Positions 34,958 through 45,088 of a stretch of DNA of 64,000 bases are shown here, one piece after another. The first letter of the stretch is position 1; each line of letters begins with the position of its first letter. The notes below the pieces were generated by a model. That model was not told the origin of the DNA, ran no database searches, and saw only the letters and a program-made list of their open reading frames with translations. A program made the position numbers and the translations under genes. Source of the stretch: an uncultured Endozoicomonas sp. (GTDB lineage Bacteria > Pseudomonadota > Gammaproteobacteria > Pseudomonadales > Endozoicomonadaceae); assembly GCF_947495845.1 (NCBI RefSeq), contig NZ_CANMAO010000012.1:1-64000 (forward strand). Reading direction: 5' to 3'.

Positions 34958-36283
34958 ATGGCCAAACAATCGTCTGTTCGACAACTGGCGGCTCGGGCAG
35001 TGACCCGGGTTGCCAATGGTGAATCCCTCAGCGTCGTGCTGCCCGCCCTGCAGGAAAAGCTGGCTAAAAAAGATCAACCACTGCTGGCAGAGCTCTCTTA
35101 CGGAACCCTTCGTTATTACCACAAGCTGGATGCCTGGCTGAAGTTTCTCACCGAGAAGCCTTTAAAAGACAAGGAGCAGGATATTCATAACCTGATCCTG
35201 GTGGGCTTTTATCAACTGTTTTATACCCGAATTCCGGCTCACGCGGCCATTGGTGAAACGGTTCAAGCCACACGCACCATGGGCAAAGCCTGGGCCAGAG
35301 GTTTAGTTAACGGCATTCTCAGAAACGCCCAGCGTCGTCTGGATGAACTGAAAGAACTGGAAGACAGAAGCCCTGTGTGTGGTTGGTCTCATCCAAAATG
35401 GATGATCAACACCATCAAGCGCGCCTGGCCTGCCCATTACGAAAGCATCCTGACTGGCAATAACCAGCAGCCGCCCATGACTTTGCGGGTGAATGAACAA
35501 CAGTTTCAACCATCCCGTTATATGAAAAAGTTACTGGATGACTGCATTGAAGGTAAATTGTCGCCTATTGCACCACAGGGAATCGTTTTAAATCGTCCTG
35601 TGCCTGTAGATAAGCTTCATAAGTTTAGTGAAGGTGCGGTCAGTGTTCAGGATGAATCTGCACAGCTGGCAGCCACGTTAATTACACCAAAACCCGGCGA
35701 TCATGTTCTGGATGCCTGCTGTGCCCCCGGTGGAAAGACCTGCCACCTTCTTGAGTTAAATCCTGATATTACCGTCGACGCTCTGGATGCGGATGGTCAT
35801 CGTCTGGAACGCGTTGGCGAAAATCTAAACCGGCTCGGCCTGACGGCCAATGTGCTTTGTGGTGACGCTACCGATCCTGATAGCTGGTTCCCGGGCAAAC
35901 TGTACGACCATATTCTTTTAGATGCGCCCTGTTCCGCTACCGGTGTGATTCGTCGCCATCCGGACATTAAACTGCTCAGAACCGCAGAAGATATTGAAGC
36001 CCTTGCGGAACTCCAGCAGAAGATTCTTCGGGCTATCTGGCCATTATTAAAACCCGGCGGCACGCTTCTCTACGCTACCTGCTCCATTATGCCTCAGGAA
36101 AACCATTTGCAGGTTGAGCGTTTTCTATCAGAAACCGCCGGCGCCAAACTGCTACCCATTGAAGGAAAATGGGGTCATGATACTGGGTTTGGCAAACAGC
36201 TTTTTCCGGGCAACAGCGGTCAGACCAGCTCTAATGGTGATGGCTTCTTCTATAGCCTGATGGTGAAGACGGAATCCCCATGA
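34958..36283 (+). CDS. rsmB: 16S rRNA m5C967 methyltransferase RsmB (Sun)
   Basis: 441 residues. It methylates C967 of 16S rRNA with SAM. The N-terminal NusB-like helical domain (about residues 1-140) is followed by a Rossmann methyltransferase domain: SAM motif [15 protein letters not shown] (about 250), [19 protein letters not shown] with the catalytic Cys motif (about 325) and [12 protein letters not shown] carrying the second Cys. The stop overlaps the trkA start (ATGA). Confidence 0.97.
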   Translation: MAKQSSVRQLAARAVTRVANGESLSVVLPALQEKLAKKDQPLLAELSYGTLRYYHKLDAWLKFLTEKPLKDKEQDIHNLILVGFYQLFYTRIPAHAAIGETVQATRTMGKAWARGLVNGILRNAQRRLDELKELEDRSPVCGWSHPKWMINTIKRAWPAHYESILTGNNQQPPMTLRVNEQQFQPSRYMKKLLDDCIEGKLSPIAPQGIVLNRPVPVDKLHKFSEGAVSVQDESAQLAATLITPKPGDHVLDACCAPGGKTCHLLELNPDITVDALDADGHRLERVGENLNRLGLTANVLCGDATDPDSWFPGKLYDHILLDAPCSATGVIRRHPDIKLLRTAEDIEALAELQQKILRAIWPLLKPGGTLLYATCSIMPQENHLQVERFLSETAGAKLLPIEGKWGHDTGFGKQLFPGNSGQTSSNGDGFFYSLMVKTESP

Positions 36284-37653
36284 AAATTATCATTCTAGGT
36301 GCAGGCCAGGTTGGCGGCACACTGGCAGAGAATCTCGCCGGCGAAGAAAATGACATTACCGTTGTCGATACTGACGGCGTCCGGTTGCGTGAGCTTCAGG
36401 ATAAAATCGATATCCGCACGATTCAGGGAAAAGCGTCTTTTCCGGGTGTTCTGAAGCAGGCCGGAGCAGATGAAGCCGATATGCTGGTTGCTGTGACAAA
36501 CAGTGACGAAGTCAATATGATCGCCTGCCAAATCGCTTATACCTTGTTTCACACGCCCTCGAAAATTGCCCGTATTCGTCAGGCGGCTTACCTAAAAAAT
36601 CAGGATTTGTTTGCCAATACCGCCTTACCTATCGATGTATTGATCAGCCCTGAACAGGTCGTCACCAATTACATTAAACGGTTGCTGGAACGGCCCGGAG
36701 CTCTTCAGGTTCTCGATTTTGCCGATGGCCGAGTTCAACTGGTGGCCATGAAAGCATACTACGGTGGTCCATTAGTTGGGCATGAGCTTCGCTACATCCG
36801 TGAGCACATGCCGAATGTGGATACCCGAATTGCTGCCATCTTCCGCCGGGGAAATGCAATTTCACCGAAGGGCACCACCGTTATCGAAGTAGACGACGAA
36901 GTATTTTTTATTGCCGCAAGAGAAGATATTCGTCCGGTAATGAGTGAACTTCAACGCCTGGATGATGATTACAAACGCATCATTATTGCCGGAGGCGGTA
37001 ATATTGGTTTGCGCTTGGCTCAGGCGGTTGAGGGTCAGTACAAAGTTAAAATTATCGAACGGGATATGGAGCGCTGTCAGTTCCTGTCAGAAACCCTCAC
37101 CAAAGCCATGGTGTTTAATGGCAACGCCTCTGACAAAGAATTGTTGATCAGTGAAAACATCGAAGAAACCGATATTTTCTGCGCACTCACTAACGATGAT
37201 GAAGCCAACGTTATGGCTTCCATGCTGGCGAAACGTCTTGGTGCCCGCAAGGTAATGGCACTGATTAACAACCCAGCCTACGTTGATCTGGTTCAGGGCG
37301 GTGAAATTGATATTGCGATCTCCCCGCAGCTTGCCACCATCGGCAGTTTGCTCAAACACGTTCGACGTGGGGATATTGTGAATGTTCACTCTCTTCGCCG
37401 TGGTGCCGCCGAAGCGATTGAAGCCATTGCTCATGGCGATGAACACAGTTCTAAAGTGGTAGGTAAGGCTCTTCAAGATATCAACCTTCCAGATGGCGCA
37501 ACCATAGGGGCTATTGTTCGTAATGATGAAGTGCTCATTGCCCACGATTCTACCCGTATTGAGACTGGCGACCATGTAATCTTATTCCTGACGAATAAAC
37601 GCAAAATCAGAGACGTTGAGCAACTGTTTCAGGTTGGTCTTGGCTTTTTCTGA
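36280..37653 (+). CDS. trkA: Trk potassium-uptake regulatory protein TrkA
   Basis: 457 residues (E. coli 458). A peripheral NAD(H)-binding subunit that gates TrkH. Two RCK halves, each with a Rossmann nucleotide site ([19 protein letters not shown] at residue 1, [18 protein letters not shown] near 232) and a TrkA-C domain. It overlaps rsmB by 4 nt. Its partner trkH lies 1 kb downstream, separated by an unrecognised gene. Confidence 0.98.
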   Translation: MKIIILGAGQVGGTLAENLAGEENDITVVDTDGVRLRELQDKIDIRTIQGKASFPGVLKQAGADEADMLVAVTNSDEVNMIACQIAYTLFHTPSKIARIRQAAYLKNQDLFANTALPIDVLISPEQVVTNYIKRLLERPGALQVLDFADGRVQLVAMKAYYGGPLVGHELRYIREHMPNVDTRIAAIFRRGNAISPKGTTVIEVDDEVFFIAAREDIRPVMSELQRLDDDYKRIIIAGGGNIGLRLAQAVEGQYKVKIIERDMERCQFLSETLTKAMVFNGNASDKELLISENIEETDIFCALTNDDEANVMASMLAKRLGARKVMALINNPAYVDLVQGGEIDIAISPQLATIGSLLKHVRRGDIVNVHSLRRGAAEAIEAIAHGDEHSSKVVGKALQDINLPDGATIGAIVRNDEVLIAHDSTRIETGDHVILFLTNKRKIRDVEQLFQVGLGFF

Positions 37654-37782
37654 GATAGAAAATACGAGCGGCTTTTTGTGTAGGTATCAATCGATACCTG
37701 CATCATTATAAATTCTGAAACTTTTTCCCTCATAATGAGTCCAACCGAGAAGTTAGGTTACGATACCGAACCGGAGGTGATC

Positions 37783-38526
37783 ATGAGTTTGGGTGTTTCT
37801 ACAGCCTATAATTTTGGTGTTTTAGCAGCACGTGCAGCGTTAAATAACTGTCACAGCACTTTTGGCATTTATACAGTCACCAGGCAATGTCACTCAGATT
37901 CTAAGAAAAAGCTCCCCCAAAACCTCAAGGATGAATCTCAAGCTGATAAAAAAAAATTATGTTGCATGGATATCAAGGCATCAATGTCAGCCAAAAGCTG
38001 TTTAATCACTGAGAATACAGCCTCTCTCGATAAATTACTGGACTTAATCGGTAAGCTGTCTGAAATATGCTTGCCAGCTGATACAAAGCAAGCATATTTA
38101 GAATTATATGACGCGAAAAATTTAATTGAAGATGCCAAAAAAGCAGCGGTATTCTATAAAGATGTGCGCTATGAAGAATATTCGATAGCACAGAAATTGG
38201 GGATCCTACTAGCACAGAAAGTGAGTATGCTAGAGGGTATAACTGCTATTAATCAGGCACGCTATTCTCTGACTGATATGGCTCATGACAACCAGTTTGT
38301 TAGAAACTACATCCGTGAAAAACTGAAAGACAACTCATTAACTAATAATCAACGAGACTTTCTTGAAGTTCTGGCTCAACAAGCCCTCCCTGAAGAGGTA
38401 AAAAGCCTTATGGAGAATATACACCCAAGCTCAACATCCGAGCTTTTTAACAAACCAGAACCCGAAATCGACAACTCTCATGGCAATCAGGCAGAAATAG
38501 AAAAAAAGATTAACACTCATCAATGA
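37783..38526 (+). CDS. Unrecognised protein between trkA and trkH
   Basis: 247 residues from ATG 37783, chosen because a near-perfect ribosome-binding site (GGAGGTGAT) lies immediately upstream; the frame extends back to 37735 without support. No family recognised. The N-terminal 35 residues are mildly hydrophobic (SLGVSTAYNFGVLAARAA). The rest is Lys/Glu-rich and probably helical, with several Cys residues in the first third and a hydrophilic tail. Visibly more AT-rich than its neighbours, which suggests later acquisition. Nothing links it to potassium transport except position. Confidence 0.65.
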   Translation: MSLGVSTAYNFGVLAARAALNNCHSTFGIYTVTRQCHSDSKKKLPQNLKDESQADKKKLCCMDIKASMSAKSCLITENTASLDKLLDLIGKLSEICLPADTKQAYLELYDAKNLIEDAKKAAVFYKDVRYEEYSIAQKLGILLAQKVSMLEGITAINQARYSLTDMAHDNQFVRNYIREKLKDNSLTNNQRDFLEVLAQQALPEEVKSLMENIHPSSTSELFNKPEPEIDNSHGNQAEIEKKINTHQ

Positions 38527-38667
38527 GAGTCATTTATCTATCCGTTATTTAGGTCTTTGTTTTTCCTACGGATTGGGAGTACCCTGCTACTGCATATAAT
38601 CAAAATTATTTATAGCCACTATAAAAATTTACACGGCATACGCCAAAAGGATTGAAGCAGGCACACC

Positions 38668-40119
38668 ATGCAGTTTCAGGTTATTTCCCCTATTTTGGGA
38701 ATACTGCTGTTACTTTTCAGCACCTCCAGCTTACCACCGATGCTCGTTGCTCTGATTTATCAGGAGCAAGAAATCACCATTTTCATCTATACCTTTTTAC
38801 TGACCCTATCTTTGGGCATTCTGCTCTGGTTTCCGTTCAGAAACATTAAAGATGAACTTAGAAACCGTGAAGGCTTTCTGGTCACCGCCTTGTTTTGGAT
38901 CGTACTTGGCTCAGTGGGCTCTCTGCCGTTTCTGTTTATGGAAAGCCCGTCGCTCAGTATTACCGATGCACTGTTTGAGTCCATGTCCGGGCTTACGACA
39001 ACCGGTGCAACAATTCTGACTAATATCGAAGACTTACCGCGCTCGATTCTCTTTTATCGCCAGCAGTTGCAATGGCTTGGCGGGATGGGCATTGTCGTTC
39101 TGGCTGTCGCTATTTTACCGATGCTGGGTATCGGTGGAATGCAGCTTTATCGCACAGAAACCCCTGGGCCGGTTAAAGATTCAAAGCTGACACCCCGAAT
39201 TACAGAAACCGCCAAAGCGCTATGGTTTCTTTATCTGTTTCTTACCGCCGCCTGTGCTCTTGCCTACTGGCTGGCAGGAATGAATTTGTTTGATGCCATC
39301 TGCCATAGCTTTTCTACCATTGCCATTGGTGGCTTCTCCACTTACGACGGCAGTATGGGAGCGTTTAATTCACCACTGATCATTTCCGTCGCTATTTTCT
39401 TTATGGTGGTCGCTGGCTTTAACTTTGCACTTCACTTTACTGCCTGGCGATATAAGTCACTGTCTCACTATTTTCAGGATCCGGAAGTGAAATGGTTTCT
39501 GGGGATTCTTGGGGTTGTGGGGGCGATTACCGTGGCAACACTGTATTTCTCAGATACCTATTCACTGACCAAATCCTTTCGCTACGGATTGTTTGAGGTG
39601 GTTTCCGTTGCGACGACGACGGGTTACACCTCCTCTTCCAGCTTTTCTTCATGGCCGATGTTTTTACCGTTCCTGTTATTTTTCACCAGCTTTATTGGTG
39701 GTTGTGCAGGGTCAACAGCCGGCGGTATGAAAGTGATTCGTGTGGCATTGATTGCCAAGCAAGGAGTAAGAGAACTTCGTCGCTTAGTTCATCCAAATGC
39801 TATTTTCACCATCAAACTGGGTGGCAGACCCATAAGCCCGAGAGTGGGTGAAGCGGTATGGGGATTCTTTGCTACTTATATTCTGGTCTTTGTTTTGCTG
39901 TTTCTGGTTCTTCTAGGTACAGGTCTGGATTTCGTCACCGCTTTTTCTACCATCGCTTCCTGCCTGAACAACCTTGGCCCAGCCCTTGGTGAAGCCGCTG
40001 CCAGTTATCAAACTCTGCCTGATAGCGCTAAATGGGTTCTCTCCTTTGCGATGCTTCTTGGACGTTTGGAAATATTTACCCTGCTAGTGTTGTTTACTCC
40101 GACCTTCTGGCGTTATTAA
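38668..40119 (+). CDS. trkH: Trk potassium transporter membrane subunit TrkH
   Basis: 483 residues, the same length as E. coli TrkH. A K+ channel-like uptake protein of the inner membrane. The four pore-loop filters of this superfamily are seen: SGLTTTGAT (about residue 109), IAIGGFSTYD (about 218), VATTTGYTSS (about 313) and SCLNNLGPAL (about 430). Many transmembrane segments. It works with TrkA, encoded two genes upstream. Confidence 0.97.
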   Translation: MQFQVISPILGILLLLFSTSSLPPMLVALIYQEQEITIFIYTFLLTLSLGILLWFPFRNIKDELRNREGFLVTALFWIVLGSVGSLPFLFMESPSLSITDALFESMSGLTTTGATILTNIEDLPRSILFYRQQLQWLGGMGIVVLAVAILPMLGIGGMQLYRTETPGPVKDSKLTPRITETAKALWFLYLFLTAACALAYWLAGMNLFDAICHSFSTIAIGGFSTYDGSMGAFNSPLIISVAIFFMVVAGFNFALHFTAWRYKSLSHYFQDPEVKWFLGILGVVGAITVATLYFSDTYSLTKSFRYGLFEVVSVATTTGYTSSSSFSSWPMFLPFLLFFTSFIGGCAGSTAGGMKVIRVALIAKQGVRELRRLVHPNAIFTIKLGGRPISPRVGEAVWGFFATYILVFVLLFLVLLGTGLDFVTAFSTIASCLNNLGPALGEAAASYQTLPDSAKWVLSFAMLLGRLEIFTLLVLFTPTFWRY

Positions 40120-40129
40120 CCATCAAAAT

Positions 40130-40156
40130 AGGCGACATTACATAGACATGTCGCCT
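40130..40156. terminator. Hairpin between convergent trkH and the permease gene
   Basis: AGGCGACAT (40130-40138) and ATGTCGCCT (40148-40156) form a perfect 9-bp stem with a 9-nt loop between trkH and the last codons of the convergent permease. The following T-rich stretch on the plus strand is interrupted (CCATTCCTTTT), so it is at best a modest terminator for trkH. Confidence 0.4.
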
Positions 40157-41172
40157 GCCATTCCTTTTCCCTTGCGATACATAAGTACGCCAAGGCTTCC
40201 CAGAATACTGTTTAATAGTAATGTTAAGTCGCTATGTCCACTGATACCAAGAGATAACCGATCACTCTGCTCCAGATGAATCGAAGCATTCAATACGAAC
40301 CAATCAATAGAAACAGCAGCTAAAATAATTGCTGCTACTTGAATCAAAGCCTGCCTTATCGTCACACTTTTTCCATAATACCCATGGGTAATTTTCAGCA
40401 TGGGAAATGTCAGTAAACAGGCCATAAGAAACGCCATCACACCACCGGCAGGCACACCGTTCCACCACATCACCGCGGCAAGAGAGACATTACCGATTGA
40501 GCATCCAAACGTTAACACCGTGATAATAATGCCAATTGCCGCATTCCACACCCATGCCAAAGCACCAAAATCCTGATAGCTCCAGAAAATCATTTGCCAC
40601 CAGGAGGGCGGCATCATTACGCCCACGGCAGAAGCTACAATAAATCCAACCAGAATATCCTTGCGGGTCATATCGAGGTCTTCACGGAAAAAGTCACACG
40701 CGGCCTGCCATCTGGACTTCTTATCCATCATCATTTCTTGCTGTTCAGCAGGCTCTACAGGGTTATCTCCCATGCATATACAGCACAAGATATAACCAAT
40801 AATCAGGAAGGCCATTGCTGCGCCTATCATCACTTTTAAAAAGATCGCTCCCAAAAAACCATAAACGGCAATGATCATTGTGATGCCAAGGTTCGTACTG
40901 GCAATCATATAACCCAATGTATTGGGCCAGCTGGCGCCTTTTAATCGTAGGGTATGCCCCATTCCAACTGTTGCATAATTACAAACTGACGACACAGCAC
41001 CAAACAACACAGCCAGAACACAACTAATAAAGCCGTTTTTTCCAAGATGCTTAATGATCGTTTCACTGGATACATAACTTCGTATACAGGCGGAGAATGC
41101 AAAGCCAAATACCAGAGGCCACACCATATGCCAGATCAACATGGACAGAGTATTAATGAAGTGCATAACCAT
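40138..41172 (-). CDS. ArsP/YraQ-type (UPF0718) predicted permease
   Basis: 344 residues with about eight hydrophobic segments split by a hydrophilic loop near residues 135-165 (DNPVEPAEQQEMMMDKKSRW). The repeated signatures of the two half-permeases are visible: GAVSSVCNYATVGMGHTLRLKGASWPNTL reduced to its core SSVCNYATVGMG in half 1, and FGCSIGNVSLAAVMWWNGVP in half 2, with the Cys-containing helix starts typical of this family. Some members export trivalent organoarsenicals; the substrate here is not evident. It stands alone on the minus strand between trkH and glyQ. Confidence 0.85.
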   Translation of the reverse strand: MVMHFINTLSMLIWHMVWPLVFGFAFSACIRSYVSSETIIKHLGKNGFISCVLAVLFGAVSSVCNYATVGMGHTLRLKGASWPNTLGYMIASTNLGITMIIAVYGFLGAIFLKVMIGAAMAFLIIGYILCCICMGDNPVEPAEQQEMMMDKKSRWQAACDFFREDLDMTRKDILVGFIVASAVGVMMPPSWWQMIFWSYQDFGALAWVWNAAIGIIITVLTFGCSIGNVSLAAVMWWNGVPAGGVMAFLMACLLTFPMLKITHGYYGKSVTIRQALIQVAAIILAAVSIDWFVLNASIHLEQSDRLSLGISGHSDLTLLLNSILGSLGVLMYRKGKGMAGDMSM

Positions 41173-41221
41173 GAAAGAAAACTCATACTTCAGTGCTGCT
41201 GAATTATAGTATCAACACTTC

Positions 41222-41250
41222 TTACCCACATTTTTCACAGCTTATCCACA
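41222..41250 (+). promoter_or_regulatory. DnaA boxes upstream of glyQ
   Basis: A perfect DnaA box TTATCCACA (41242-41250) and a one-mismatch box TTACCCACA (41222-41230) lie 20 bp apart on the same strand in the 178-bp region between the permease start and glyQ. This is 12 kb from the origin. They could titrate DnaA or couple glyQS expression to DnaA activity. Confidence 0.65.
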
Positions 41251-41350
41251 GCTTAATTTTACCGCCGTAAACCGGTATAATCCCCGTCTATTTTTACAAT
41301 TGCCCCCTGGGAGTCGTCGCTCACAGGGAAAGCCTCCAAGAGGTAGACAA

Positions 41351-42328
41351 GTGACTTCCCAGAGCACGCCAGATACTCAAACATTTCAAGGGCTGATCTT
41401 TGCCCTGCAACAATTTTGGGCCCAACAGGGCTGCGCCATCATGCAACCGCTGGATATGGAAGTGGGGGCAGGCACGTTCCACCCGGCGACTTTTCTGCGT
41501 GCGATTGGTCCGGAGAACTGGAATGCCGCTTATGTTCAGCCAAGCCGCCGCCCAACGGATGGCCGTTATGGTGAGAACCCGAACCGTCTGCAGCACTATT
41601 ATCAGTTTCAGGTGGTGATGAAGCCGTCTCCTGACAATATTCAGGAACTGTACTTGGATTCCCTGCGCGCTCTTGGCATTGATCCGCTGGTTCACGATAT
41701 CCGTTTTGTGGAAGATAACTGGGAATCCCCGACTCTCGGTGCCTGGGGTCTTGGCTGGGAAGTATGGATGAACGGGATGGAAGTCACCCAGTTCACCTAT
41801 TTCCAGCAGGTAGGTGGTCTGGAGTGTTATCCGGTGACTGGCGAGATCACTTACGGTCTCGAACGTCTGGCCATGTATATCCAGAATGTAGACAACGTTT
41901 ACGATCTTATCTGGACTCACGGCCCACAAGGCCCGGTGACTTACGGAGATGTGTTCCATCAGCAGGAAGTGGAGATGTCTACTTTCAACTTTGAGCATGC
42001 GAACACTGATGATCTGTTCAAGCATTTTGATTTCTTTGAAAGCGAATCCAAAAAGCTGGTTGAGCTGAACCTTCCATTACCGGCTTACGAATACGTACTG
42101 AAAGCGTCGCATACTTTCAACCTGCTGGATGCCCGTCATGCCATCTCGGTAACGGAACGTCAGCGTTTTATCCTGCGTGTCAGAACTCTGGCCAGAGCGG
42201 TTGCCAAAGCTTATTTCGATAAACGACACGAACTTGGCTTCCCAATGGCGGATGAAGCGATTCGAAATGAAGTGCTAGCCTCTCTTGAAAAAGAAGCAAA
42301 GAAAGACAGCGCGCAGGAGGCTAAATAA
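41351..42328 (+). CDS. glyQ: Glycyl-tRNA synthetase alpha subunit
   Basis: 325 residues from GTG 41351 (E. coli 303). Together with GlyS it forms the alpha2beta2 enzyme that charges tRNA-Gly; the alpha subunit carries the class II catalytic core. [20 protein letters not shown] near the start, [20 protein letters not shown] and [18 protein letters not shown] are family hallmarks. An AGAGGTAG ribosome-binding site precedes the GTG; the upstream 17 codons are not typical. The stop overlaps the glyS start (TAATG). Confidence 0.97.
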   Translation: MTSQSTPDTQTFQGLIFALQQFWAQQGCAIMQPLDMEVGAGTFHPATFLRAIGPENWNAAYVQPSRRPTDGRYGENPNRLQHYYQFQVVMKPSPDNIQELYLDSLRALGIDPLVHDIRFVEDNWESPTLGAWGLGWEVWMNGMEVTQFTYFQQVGGLECYPVTGEITYGLERLAMYIQNVDNVYDLIWTHGPQGPVTYGDVFHQQEVEMSTFNFEHANTDDLFKHFDFFESESKKLVELNLPLPAYEYVLKASHTFNLLDARHAISVTERQRFILRVRTLARAVAKAYFDKRHELGFPMADEAIRNEVLASLEKEAKKDSAQEAK

Positions 42329-44415
42329 TGAGCACCGCAATTCATAAAGAAGACTTCCTGGTCGAACTGGGAACCGAAGAGCTGCCACCGAAAGCGCTGA
42401 AAAGCCTTTCAGATGCGTTTACCCAAGGCATTCTTTCCGGTCTGGATAAAGCTCAAATCACTTACAATGAGGTTGAATCGTTTGCGGCACCGCGTCGTCT
42501 GGCACTGCTGATCAAAGGTCTGGACACTGCTCAGCCGGATCAACAAATTGAAAAGAAAGGTCCCGCAGTTAAAGCGGCTTTTGATGCTGATGGCAACCCA
42601 AGCAAAGCGGCCTTAGGTTTTGCCCGTTCCAATGGCGTTAACTTTGATGATCTGATTCAGGAAGATCGTCTGGTATTCCGTACGGTTCAGCAAGGCCAAT
42701 CGACCAGCGAGCTGCTGCCAGAGATAATTTCCCAATCACTGAATAGCCTGCCGATTCCAAAGCGCATGCGCTGGGGTGCTCGTCGTACGGAATTTGTGCG
42801 CCCGGTTCACTGGTTGCTGATGCTATTGGGTAACAAGATTGTTGGTTGTGAAATTCTTGGTCTTAAAGCAGGCGCTACCACTCGTGGCCATCGCTTCCAT
42901 GCGAATCAGGAAATCACCATCACGAACCCTGCGGATTATGCACAAACGCTGCATCAACAGGGCAAGGTTGTTGCCAGCTTTGCTGCCCGCCGTGACATGA
43001 TCAATGAGCAGGTGCAAAAAGTAGCTGCTGATATTAATGGTCAGGCGGTGATTGATGACGACCTGCTGGATGAAGTAGCAGCACTGAATGAATGGCCAGT
43101 GGCGCTGTCTGGTCGTTTTGATGATGAGTTTCTATCTGTACCATCCGAAGCGCTGATTTCTTCCATGAAAGGGCATCAGAAATACTTCCACGTTGTGGAT
43201 GCTTCTGGAAACCTGCTTCCCTACTTTATTACTGTTGCGAACATTGAAAGCAGCGAGCCAAAACATGTGGTGGAAGGTAACGAAAAAGTTATACGACCAC
43301 GATTGTCTGATGCAAAGTTTTTCTACGACACTGATCGTAAGCAAACACAAGACGATCGTCGTGAAAAATTAAAGTCGATTGTTTTCCAGGCGCAACTGGG
43401 TTCCGTGTTCGCCAAAACTGAACGTATTGCCAATCTTGCTGCGTTTATTTCCAACGCCGAAGGTGGCGATGCCAAACTGGCAGAAAGAGCAGGTCAGCTT
43501 TGCAAATCGGATCTGGTGTCTGAGATGGTTCTGGAGTTTCCAGAACTTCAGGGCATCATGGGTCAGTACTATGCGTCGAATGATGGTGAAAGCCCGGAAG
43601 TCAGCAAAACCCTTGATGAGCAGTACATGCCTCGCTTTGCCGGCGATCAGCTGCCTTCCAGCCTGACCGGTTGCGCAGTTGCAATTGCTGATAAAGTTGA
43701 CACCATCACCGGCATCTTTGGTATCGGACAACTGCCAACAGGCAGCAAAGACCCATTTGCACTGCGTCGGGCAAGCATTGGTGTGTTGAGAATTATTGTT
43801 GAGAAGAATCTCAACCTTGATTTGGAAGCGCTTGTAGAAAAAGCCATTGCCGGTTATCAGGAACAAAAAGTAGAACTGCCAGCCCTCGACAAACTAAACA
43901 CGACAATCGTCAATTATATGCTCGAGCGTTTCGATGCGGCTTATCAGGAAGACGGTGTTGCTGTTGAGGTAATCAATGCGGTTAAAGCATTGCGCCCAAC
44001 TCGCCCATTGGATTTTGATTTACGTATCAAAGCAGTCACTCGCTTTAACGCGATGGATGAAGCCGATGCTCTGGCTGCAGCCAATAAGCGAGTCTCCAAT
44101 ATTCTGGCCAAAGCGGGTGACATTGTTATTCCTGATAGCGTTAACGCCGCACTTCTAAGCGAAGATGCCGAGAAAGCGCTGGCGGAAGCGGTAGAATCCT
44201 GCAAACAGGCGATTGCACCTGCACTTGCGAAAGGTCTCTACGCTGATGCCATGGAAAGCCTGGCTTCTTTAAAAGAGCCGGTTGACCGTTTCTTTGATGA
44301 CGTTCTGGTTAATGCTGAAGACGAAGCGGTTCGCATGAACCGTTATGCTTTGCTGAAGCAGCTACGAAGCTTGTTCCTGCATGTTGCTGATATCAGTTTG
44401 TTACAGAAAAGCTGA
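42328..44415 (+). CDS. glyS: Glycyl-tRNA synthetase beta subunit
   Basis: 695 residues (E. coli 689). The beta subunit supplies tRNA recognition through its HD-like and C-terminal anticodon-binding domains. The N-terminus DFLVELGTEELPPKALK and motifs RRMRWG-type (KRMRWGARRTEFVRPVHWLL) and SDAKFFYDTD are typical. Translationally coupled to glyQ. A strong hairpin terminator follows at 44468-44504. Confidence 0.97.
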   Translation: MSTAIHKEDFLVELGTEELPPKALKSLSDAFTQGILSGLDKAQITYNEVESFAAPRRLALLIKGLDTAQPDQQIEKKGPAVKAAFDADGNPSKAALGFARSNGVNFDDLIQEDRLVFRTVQQGQSTSELLPEIISQSLNSLPIPKRMRWGARRTEFVRPVHWLLMLLGNKIVGCEILGLKAGATTRGHRFHANQEITITNPADYAQTLHQQGKVVASFAARRDMINEQVQKVAADINGQAVIDDDLLDEVAALNEWPVALSGRFDDEFLSVPSEALISSMKGHQKYFHVVDASGNLLPYFITVANIESSEPKHVVEGNEKVIRPRLSDAKFFYDTDRKQTQDDRREKLKSIVFQAQLGSVFAKTERIANLAAFISNAEGGDAKLAERAGQLCKSDLVSEMVLEFPELQGIMGQYYASNDGESPEVSKTLDEQYMPRFAGDQLPSSLTGCAVAIADKVDTITGIFGIGQLPTGSKDPFALRRASIGVLRIIVEKNLNLDLEALVEKAIAGYQEQKVELPALDKLNTTIVNYMLERFDAAYQEDGVAVEVINAVKALRPTRPLDFDLRIKAVTRFNAMDEADALAAANKRVSNILAKAGDIVIPDSVNAALLSEDAEKALAEAVESCKQAIAPALAKGLYADAMESLASLKEPVDRFFDDVLVNAEDEAVRMNRYALLKQLRSLFLHVADISLLQKS

Positions 44416-44467
44416 TTTTAACCTGATACAGTTCGGCAACAGCCGCAGCTTTATATCAGGGTTCACT

Positions 44468-44504
44468 AATCCCGGAAACAAAGATTCGGTTTCTGGGATT
44501 TTTT
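44468..44504 (+). terminator. Rho-independent terminator after glyS
   Basis: AATCCCGGAAAC (44468-44479) pairs with GTTTCTGGGATT (44489-44500) around a 9-nt loop with one mismatch. TTTT follows directly, extending the T run of the stem. It sits between glyS and gmhB and probably ends most glyQS transcripts. Confidence 0.8.
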
Positions 44505-44521
44505 GTATCTGGGATAAGAGA

Positions 44522-45088
44522 ATGACAAAGCTGGTAATTCTGGACAGGGATGGTGTGATCAACCAAGACTCGGATCATTATGTCCGGTCTGCAGAAGAAT
44601 GGATTCCAATTCCGGGAAGTATCGAGGCTATAGCCCAACTAACAAAAGCCGGTTACCAAATTGCCATTGCCACTAACCAGTCGGGTATTGCCCGAGGCTA
44701 TTTCTCATTGCAAGTGCTGGAAGCCATGCATGAAAAAATGCTTACTCTGGTGAAAGCTCAGGGCGGACATATTAATGGAATCTATTTCTGCCCTCATGGG
44801 CCGGAGGATCACTGCCATTGCCGAAAACCGGATACGGGCTTAATTGAACAAGTACTTCAGGAATTTAACGGAACTCCTGAACACGTATGGGTTGTTGGTG
44901 ATTCATTAAGAGATCTTCAGGCTGGCGCAAAATGCGGATGCAAAGTCGCCTTAGTACTCACTGGTAAAGGGTTGAAAACTCAGGCTAAACTTTCTGAGAG
45001 CCCAGATGAACTACCGGTTACTATGGATGTGCCGGTATTTAATAATTTACAGAATTTTGTTGAAGCACTGGTTTCAGAGGGAATTTAA
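44522..45088 (+). CDS. gmhB: D-glycero-D-manno-heptose 1,7-bisphosphate 7-phosphatase GmhB
   Basis: 188 residues from ATG 44522 (the frame extends upstream into glyS without support). A HAD-family phosphatase of ADP-heptose synthesis for LPS inner core. DRDGVINQDSDHYV carries the nucleophile and general-acid Asp, ATNQSGIARGYF the second HAD motif, CPHGPEDHCHCRKP the Cys/His zinc site, and VGDSLRDLQAG the last motif. The stop touches the plsC ATG, and gmhA of the same pathway is the next gene but one, convergent. Confidence 0.96.
   Translation: MTKLVILDRDGVINQDSDHYVRSAEEWIPIPGSIEAIAQLTKAGYQIAIATNQSGIARGYFSLQVLEAMHEKMLTLVKAQGGHINGIYFCPHGPEDHCHCRKPDTGLIEQVLQEFNGTPEHVWVVGDSLRDLQAGAKCGCKVALVLTGKGLKTQAKLSESPDELPVTMDVPVFNNLQNFVEALVSEGI

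Noticed and set aside
37683-37698. GGTATC-AATC-GATACC hairpin after trkA as a terminator.
   Set aside because: Short, AT-containing stem with no T run; could equally be part of the promoter region of the next gene.
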